In this document: in pieces, positions 60,313-64,000 of the stretch
How the letters are laid out: each line of letters begins with the position of its first letter
How positions within the stretch are numbered: the stretch's first letter is position 1
Origin: Nocardia fluminea
Lineage (GTDB): Bacteria > Actinomycetota > Actinomycetes > Mycobacteriales > Mycobacteriaceae
Direction: 5' to 3'
Assembly: GCF_002846365.1 (NCBI RefSeq)
Contig: NZ_PJMW01000002.1
Coordinates: forward strand, 2,666,001-2,730,000
DNA: 64,000 bases
The notes under the pieces: generated by a model
Database searches by the model: none
Told to the model about the DNA's origin: nothing
Seen by the model: the letters and a program-made list of their open reading frames with translations, nothing else
Made by a program: the position numbers and the translations under genes

Positions 60313-61032
60313 TCAGGAATTGATGTCAGGGTGTTCGTCGACGACCAGGGTGTTCCACAGCCTTCGAGCCGCGACGATCTTGGCGAGCATGTCCATCCAC
60401 TCGGTGTTGGCGCCGTCGGGTGCGGGATCGCGGACCTTACGCAGCCGCAGCAACGGCACCCGGCGAAGCGCGATTCCGGTGGCGGCGGGACCGGATTCGT
60501 CGGCGGGCACGGTGAAGATGCGGTAGTCCTCGAGCTTGATCCAGGCCTCGTACCAGGCTTCGGCGGGTTTGCCCTCGCGGCTCGGCGTGGCATCGTTGTC
60601 TTCGACAGAGGCCCAGAATCGGCAGCGACACAGCGGGTCACCGCACCGGTTGAGCGGGCTGCCGCCGGAGGGGTTGTAGCGGTCGACGTGCCCGGCCAGC
60701 ATCACGCACGCACGCCGACTGTATAGAGCACATTCAGGATGCAAGCCGGGCTCTACGGCCACGCCGCGCACGTAGTCCGAAGGGCGGATCATCAGCACCA
60801 GGGTCGCGTCGAGCGGTTCGCCGCAGACCTGGCACCGCTTGTTGTCCAGCACCTCACCGAGGCGCTGCGCGTCGATCCGACCCCATATCGGACGGGTCCG
60901 ATCCCGGTGCGCCAGAGTGATATACGGGACTACCAGTCCCGCCGAGACCGGAGAATGCGCCAAGCGCGCGGGGATCGGAACACGCTCGGCCGCAGCCGAG
61001 CGTGAGGCGGGGCAGCGGGGATTGTTGGGCAA
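60313..61032 (-). CDS. Hypothetical protein with CxxC pairs
   Basis: 239 aa if the TTG at 61032 (GAGGA upstream) is the start; the N-terminus is uncertain. AGLVVPYITLAHRDRTRPIW, NKRCQVCGEPLDATLVLMIR, PSDYVRGVAVEPGLHPECAL, YSRRACVMLAGHVDRYNPSG and CGDPLCRCRFWAS place it in an actinomycete plasmid and phage family with a CxVCG...HPxCA...RACPML pattern and no known function. It overlaps the upstream open frame by 103 bp, which suggests that one of the two ends is wrong or frameshifted. Confidence 0.65.
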   Translation of the reverse strand: MPNNPRCPASRSAAAERVPIPARLAHSPVSAGLVVPYITLAHRDRTRPIWGRIDAQRLGEVLDNKRCQVCGEPLDATLVLMIRPSDYVRGVAVEPGLHPECALYSRRACVMLAGHVDRYNPSGGSPLNRCGDPLCRCRFWASVEDNDATPSREGKPAEAWYEAWIKLEDYRIFTVPADESGPAATGIALRRVPLLRLRKVRDPAPDGANTEWMDMLAKIVAARRLWNTLVVDEHPDINS

Positions 61033-61274
61033 GTGGTCCTCGAATCTGTCGATCCGGCATGCGGTTCGGTGTCGTCGGCGGGAGCGGGGTGGGCGACCAG
61101 GACCACCGTGGTGGCCCGATCGGGGGTGAACGGGGCTTCGACGCGGACGTGGATCAGCGTGACCAGCGACGCGGCGGTTGGTGTGCCGCTGTTCCAGGGC
61201 AGGTGCCGGTCTTCGTCGAGGGCGGGCATCTGGGCGCGCATCCACGCGGTGAGTTCACCGATGTGGGTAATCAC
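60930..61274 (-). CDS. Small hypothetical protein, uncertain 3' end
   Basis: 114 aa as read. The first ~70 residues look real (ITHIGELTAWMRAQMPALDE, SLVTLIHVRVEAPFTPDRAT, TVVLVAHPAPADD), and the last 40 are Arg/Pro-rich and lie inside the next gene. GTG 61274 overlaps the upstream stop as GTGA. A frameshift after residue ~75 into another frame is possible. No family. Confidence 0.5.
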   Translation of the reverse strand: MITHIGELTAWMRAQMPALDEDRHLPWNSGTPTAASLVTLIHVRVEAPFTPDRATTVVLVAHPAPADDTEPHAGSTDSRTTCPTIPAAPPHARLRPSVFRSPRAWRILRSRRDW

Positions 61275-61753
61275 GATGTCCAGCGTTTGCCGGTGTGGGG
61301 GTCGTGGTCATAGACCGGCACGACAGTGGGTGCGCCGAGCGCGCGTTCGGTGACCGAGTTCGACAGAACTGCTTCCTCGCCGTTGGCGGCCCACCACCCT
61401 GGTGCGATCACCCACCGGCCATCCCCGTCACGGTGGGCGGGGACCAGCCGCCAGCTGATGCCGGTCTTGGCGATCCCGAACGGGTCTGGACCCCATTGGG
61501 TTTCGTGGGTGCCGTCGTCGGTGATGGTGTCGAGCGCGGTGGCGTGTTCGATGCGCACCAACGCCATCACCGTCAGATGATCGGGGCCGGGTTCGACGTC
61601 GGGAAACACCGCAACCCGTGTACCTGCGGCGGGCGTGGTGGCGAATGCTGCGTGCCAGCCGATGACCAACACTTCCCGTGCGAGCTGGGGGATGGGGTGC
61701 AGGCGTGCGGTCCAGCGGGAGGGGTCGGCCGCGCCGAGGGCAGTGGTGCTCAC
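61271..61753 (-). CDS. Hypothetical protein
   Basis: 160 aa, not recognised. LAREVLVIGWHAAFATTPAA, GTRVAVFPDVEPGPDHLTVM, ALVRIEHATALDTITDDG and the repeat-like ISWRLVPAHRDGDGRWVIAP. The GTG at 61753 overlaps the stop of the upstream gene (GTGA), so the start is set by coupling. Part of the operon that starts with the amidoligase gene. Confidence 0.65.
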   Translation of the reverse strand: MSTTALGAADPSRWTARLHPIPQLAREVLVIGWHAAFATTPAAGTRVAVFPDVEPGPDHLTVMALVRIEHATALDTITDDGTHETQWGPDPFGIAKTGISWRLVPAHRDGDGRWVIAPGWWAANGEEAVLSNSVTERALGAPTVVPVYDHDPHTGKRWTS

Positions 61754-62085
61754 AACAGCCCCCGCTCGCCGTCGGTGGTGGGGCGTAGTTGCTGCACGGA
61801 TTCGATGAACCGCAACGGCACGATCACTGCTTCGCGGGAGTCGGTACTCAGGCTGGCGTGGCGGTTGTGGACGTTGTCCACGCTCAGCCGCGGCATCAGG
61901 TGTCCACCGCGGGTGCGGAGCGTGACCGGGCGGTTGTGGTGGCGTGCCTCGTGCAGTGCGGCTACCACCAGCGTCGACTCGCGCGAACCGGTGGCGGGAT
62001 CGGCGGCCGACCCTGCTCCGCGCAATTGGGTGAGGGCGGCGCGCAGCCGATACCGCAGGGGAGGAGTGGTCAGGGGATGTGTCAT
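61750..62085 (-). CDS. Small hypothetical protein
   Basis: 111 aa, not recognised. YRLRAALTQLRGAGSAADPA, STLVVAALHEARHHNRPVTL, RTRGGHLMPRLSVDNVHNRH, ASLSTDSREAVIVPLRFIES. The start ATG 62085 has AAGGA 9 nt upstream. It is overlapped by the next gene (GTGA) and lies 50 bp after the glutamine amidotransferase gene. Confidence 0.65.
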   Translation of the reverse strand: MTHPLTTPPLRYRLRAALTQLRGAGSAADPATGSRESTLVVAALHEARHHNRPVTLRTRGGHLMPRLSVDNVHNRHASLSTDSREAVIVPLRFIESVQQLRPTTDGERGLL

Positions 62086-62135
62086 CGAGGGTTTCCTTCC
62101 CGCAGAGCTCCACACGGAGCGATAGATGTTGGGGG

Positions 62136-62912
62136 TCAGGCGGTTTCGAGTTCGATGTCGATGAAGTCGGCGTAGCGCTCGGACTCGTCGGGGCAGGCGC
62201 ACGTGCAGCGCGGGTAGGTCCGCTGGCACTGCACGCAGTAACCGCAATAGAGGCAGTGCGGGCCGTCCGGGTCGTCGATCTCGGCGCCGCAGTTGTCGCA
62301 GAAGCCGTCGTCGAACCCGTAGTCAAAGACCACGCCCTGGGGGAAGCGGCCCAGGTCGTAGGAGTGGTTGGAATACCAGGACCCGTCCCGCCAGTGCCCG
62401 GCCTGTTCGTTGAAGATGTAGGCGGGGTGTTTGTAGGCGGGATCGACAGTGAGGATCACGGCCTTGTCGGTCCCGAGCCAGCGTTCGAACCGTGTGCGTC
62501 CGGTCCAGGAATCCAGCGACCCGAACGGCAACCGGGGCAGGAAGTCCTCGGCCGCGATCCGGGTATCGGAGCGATCGTCACCCGGGAGCGGGTGGACATG
62601 CTCGGGCAGGATCCCGTTGTGGGCCAGCACGCTGCGTTTGTCACCACCGATAGCGAAGGGGTGACAGTTCGCGGTGGTGTGTTTGCCGTGGGTGGCGAAG
62701 CGGGAGTGGAACAACGCCGGCCCGTCCGGGAACAGCGAGCGGGCTTGGGCGAATTCGGTGATCGTGGTCTTCGGATCCAGGCCGTGCCCGACAATGAGCC
62801 GGTCTCCGGCATGGACGGCCCAACCATGCCCGTGCGGGTTGGCGGCGGCGCCGGCGGCGAGGGCGTCGTAGTCAGCGACGATGCCGGGCTTGATGAAGGT
62901 CAGGATGCACAT
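62136..62912 (-). CDS. Class II glutamine amidotransferase (Ntn hydrolase)
   Basis: 258 aa. MCILTFIKPG puts the catalytic Cys at position 2, so Met must be removed. HSRFATHGKHTTANCHPFAI and KRSVLAHNGILPEHVHP are the conserved RxAT/NxHPF/AHNG blocks, and HGWAVHAGD the oxyanion region. The C-terminus has a zinc cluster (CDNCGAE, CLYCGYCVQCQ). It should release ammonia from glutamine. AGGAGG lies 7 nt before ATG 62912, and the gene overlaps the amidoligase gene by 13 bp, so ammonia is probably given to that enzyme. Confidence 0.88.
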   Translation of the reverse strand: MCILTFIKPGIVADYDALAAGAAANPHGHGWAVHAGDRLIVGHGLDPKTTITEFAQARSLFPDGPALFHSRFATHGKHTTANCHPFAIGGDKRSVLAHNGILPEHVHPLPGDDRSDTRIAAEDFLPRLPFGSLDSWTGRTRFERWLGTDKAVILTVDPAYKHPAYIFNEQAGHWRDGSWYSNHSYDLGRFPQGVVFDYGFDDGFCDNCGAEIDDPDGPHCLYCGYCVQCQRTYPRCTCACPDESERYADFIDIELETA

Positions 62913-64000
62913 GCGAGGTCCTCCTGGTGTTCGGTGGACACACTCGATCCGGTGGCGGTCAGCTCCGCGGTGAGCGCGGCGTACTCCGGTCGTGTGGCGA
63001 CCCACGCGGTGAACGTGGCCCAGTCCCAGCCCTGGTTTCGGGCGACGTCGTAGGAGCGCAGGGTGCGCGTGTACTCCACGGAGGCGTGGGCGAAACCGAG
63101 GGCCGCCTGGACCTGCTGGCGCTGCAGTGAGCTGGCGAAGATCCGCAGCTCGAAGGTGTGCGGAGGGCGGGTGTTGATGGCGTGATAGCGGCCCCATCCA
63201 CGGCCGCCGTGCGCGAGTTCCTTGGCTTTGGCGCGGATGTCGGGATGAAAGCCCGCCCATTGCGAATCGTGTCGGCGCGCGAGCGTGGTGACCTCGTCCT
63301 CGTTCCGGTAAACGAGTTTGAGCCAGCGGTAGATGTGGGCAGGGGAGTCGAACCCGGCCCGGGACAGATGGACGTGGATGCCGACCTCGTCGTCGGTGTA
63401 GCAGCCCAGCAACCGCAACCGCGACAGCACCGACCACGGAAACTCCGCGATCGCGTAGTCGAAACTCATTGGATGGGTGACGAGCTCGAATCCGCAGCTG
63501 ATCGAGCCGTCGTGCTTGAGGTAGGCCAAACGCCCGAGCTGGTCGTTCGCGGTCTCGACCGAGTCGTCGAAACCGACTGGTGTGGTGCGCAGTTCGAGCT
63601 CGAGGCCCAGGAACAGCGGGCCGCTGCCGTGGAAGATCGGGCGCGGGGTGTACTCGGAGTCGTGGACCATTGCATGGTCGGGTCGGTAGCAGTCCTCGCA
63701 ATAGTCCTCGCGGCCGCGGATGAGGGTCTCGCACCGGTCGCACTCGCGATAGTCCTGGCGGCAGTCATCACACACCGACCAATCACCGTTGATCGAGATC
63801 GGCTCGGCGACAGCGAAGTTGCAGTCCTCGCAGGTGGAGTACTCCAGCGCGCAGGACTCACACACATCACCACCGGAGATAACCGCGACGACGTAGCGGG
63901 CGTAGCGCACGCAGTCATCGCAAACACTGAACGCCGATCGGCAACTGGCACACCGGTAGTCGTCATCAGTGGTCAGCGCGGTCTCACGGGCGGGAAGATC
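62900..64000 (-). CDS. Zinc-ribbon amidoligase-family protein, partial at 5' end
   Basis: At least 366 residues; the frame is open to the window edge, so the start lies beyond 64000. N-terminal tandem zinc pairs: CASC, CDDC, CESC, CEDC, CDDC, CDRC, CEDC. Then an amidoligase-type (PF12224, COOH-NH2 ligase superfamily) domain: LFLGLELELRTTPVGFDDSV, LKHDGSISCGFELVTHPMS, DDEVGIHVHLSRAGF, RGWGRYHAINTRPPHTFELR. Such ligases are predicted to link amines to carboxyl groups of peptides or proteins. It is followed by the glutamine amidotransferase. A GTG at 63910 could be a false internal start. Confidence 0.78.
   Translation of the reverse strand, partial: DLPARETALTTDDDYRCASCRSAFSVCDDCVRYARYVVAVISGGDVCESCALEYSTCEDCNFAVAEPISINGDWSVCDDCRQDYRECDRCETLIRGREDYCEDCYRPDHAMVHDSEYTPRPIFHGSGPLFLGLELELRTTPVGFDDSVETANDQLGRLAYLKHDGSISCGFELVTHPMSFDYAIAEFPWSVLSRLRLLGCYTDDEVGIHVHLSRAGFDSPAHIYRWLKLVYRNEDEVTTLARRHDSQWAGFHPDIRAKAKELAHGGRGWGRYHAINTRPPHTFELRIFASSLQRQQVQAALGFAHASVEYTRTLRSYDVARNQGWDWATFTAWVATRPEYAALTAELTATGSSVSTEHQEDLACAS

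Overview
The window is high-GC DNA from a mycolate-type actinomycete. The closest feel is Nocardia, with Rhodococcus as the alternative. Support for this is the EspC-like and cutinase gene set, the DUF4254, DUF4192 and DUF3085 families, Scr1-type regulators, many GTG starts and 4-bp ATGA or GTGA gene overlaps. The content is that of a large conjugative or mobilisable plasmid or an integrated plasmid-like island: a MOBF relaxase-helicase, a plasmid-type SSB, a ParB-like protein, several tyrosine-recombinase cassettes and many accessory genes. No rRNA, tRNA, CRISPR array, replication initiator, ParA or type IV secretion gene is visible.

Layout. 1-165: decayed end of a class Ib ribonucleotide reductase small subunit gene (nrdF) carrying a 15-bp tandem repeat. 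291-10351 (minus): a tightly packed, overlapping run. It holds a DUF574 methyltransferase, a secretion-flavoured set (anchored protein, Gly/Pro-rich protein, EspC-like protein, two DUF4254-type proteins, a secreted cutinase), a Scr1/DUF5753 protein without a DNA-binding domain, three divergent copies of one small family, and a cold-shock protein. 10562-16245 (plus): two XRE/TPR regulators, a creatininase-like enzyme, a TrmO-like protein, a Nudix hydrolase and a P-loop kinase. 16722-21304: a multi-TM protein, a DUF4145 protein, an ApeA-type HEPN protein and a small zinc protein, which could be defence genes.

21584-40763 is the plasmid backbone: the 1972-aa relaxase with a well-formed promoter/operator, a recombinase-XRE-recombinase cassette, paired paralogues, a free homologue of the relaxase tail, a very large inverted repeat, SSB, LPD29- and DUF4192-type proteins and ParB.

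40913-56533 is the most striking part. An ATP-dependent DNA ligase gene is cut inside its catalytic-lysine motif by a 14.66-kb insert that carries two recombinases and an efflux/stress module (TetR, MFS, UspA, thioesterase). Inside that insert, the first recombinase gene is itself cut inside its catalytic LRHTAA box by a 7.04-kb element. The inner element encodes three overlapping tyrosine recombinases, a DUF6262 (TnpC-like) protein and an aadA-like nucleotidyltransferase, and it is bounded by imperfect inverted repeats. Removing the inserts restores both target reading frames.

56703-64000: small hypothetical genes, a stand-alone PD-(D/E)XK-like nuclease, a frameshifted gene, a DnaA-box pair in an AT-richer gap, and a coupled operon that starts with a zinc-ribbon amidoligase (running off the window) and a class II glutamine amidotransferase.
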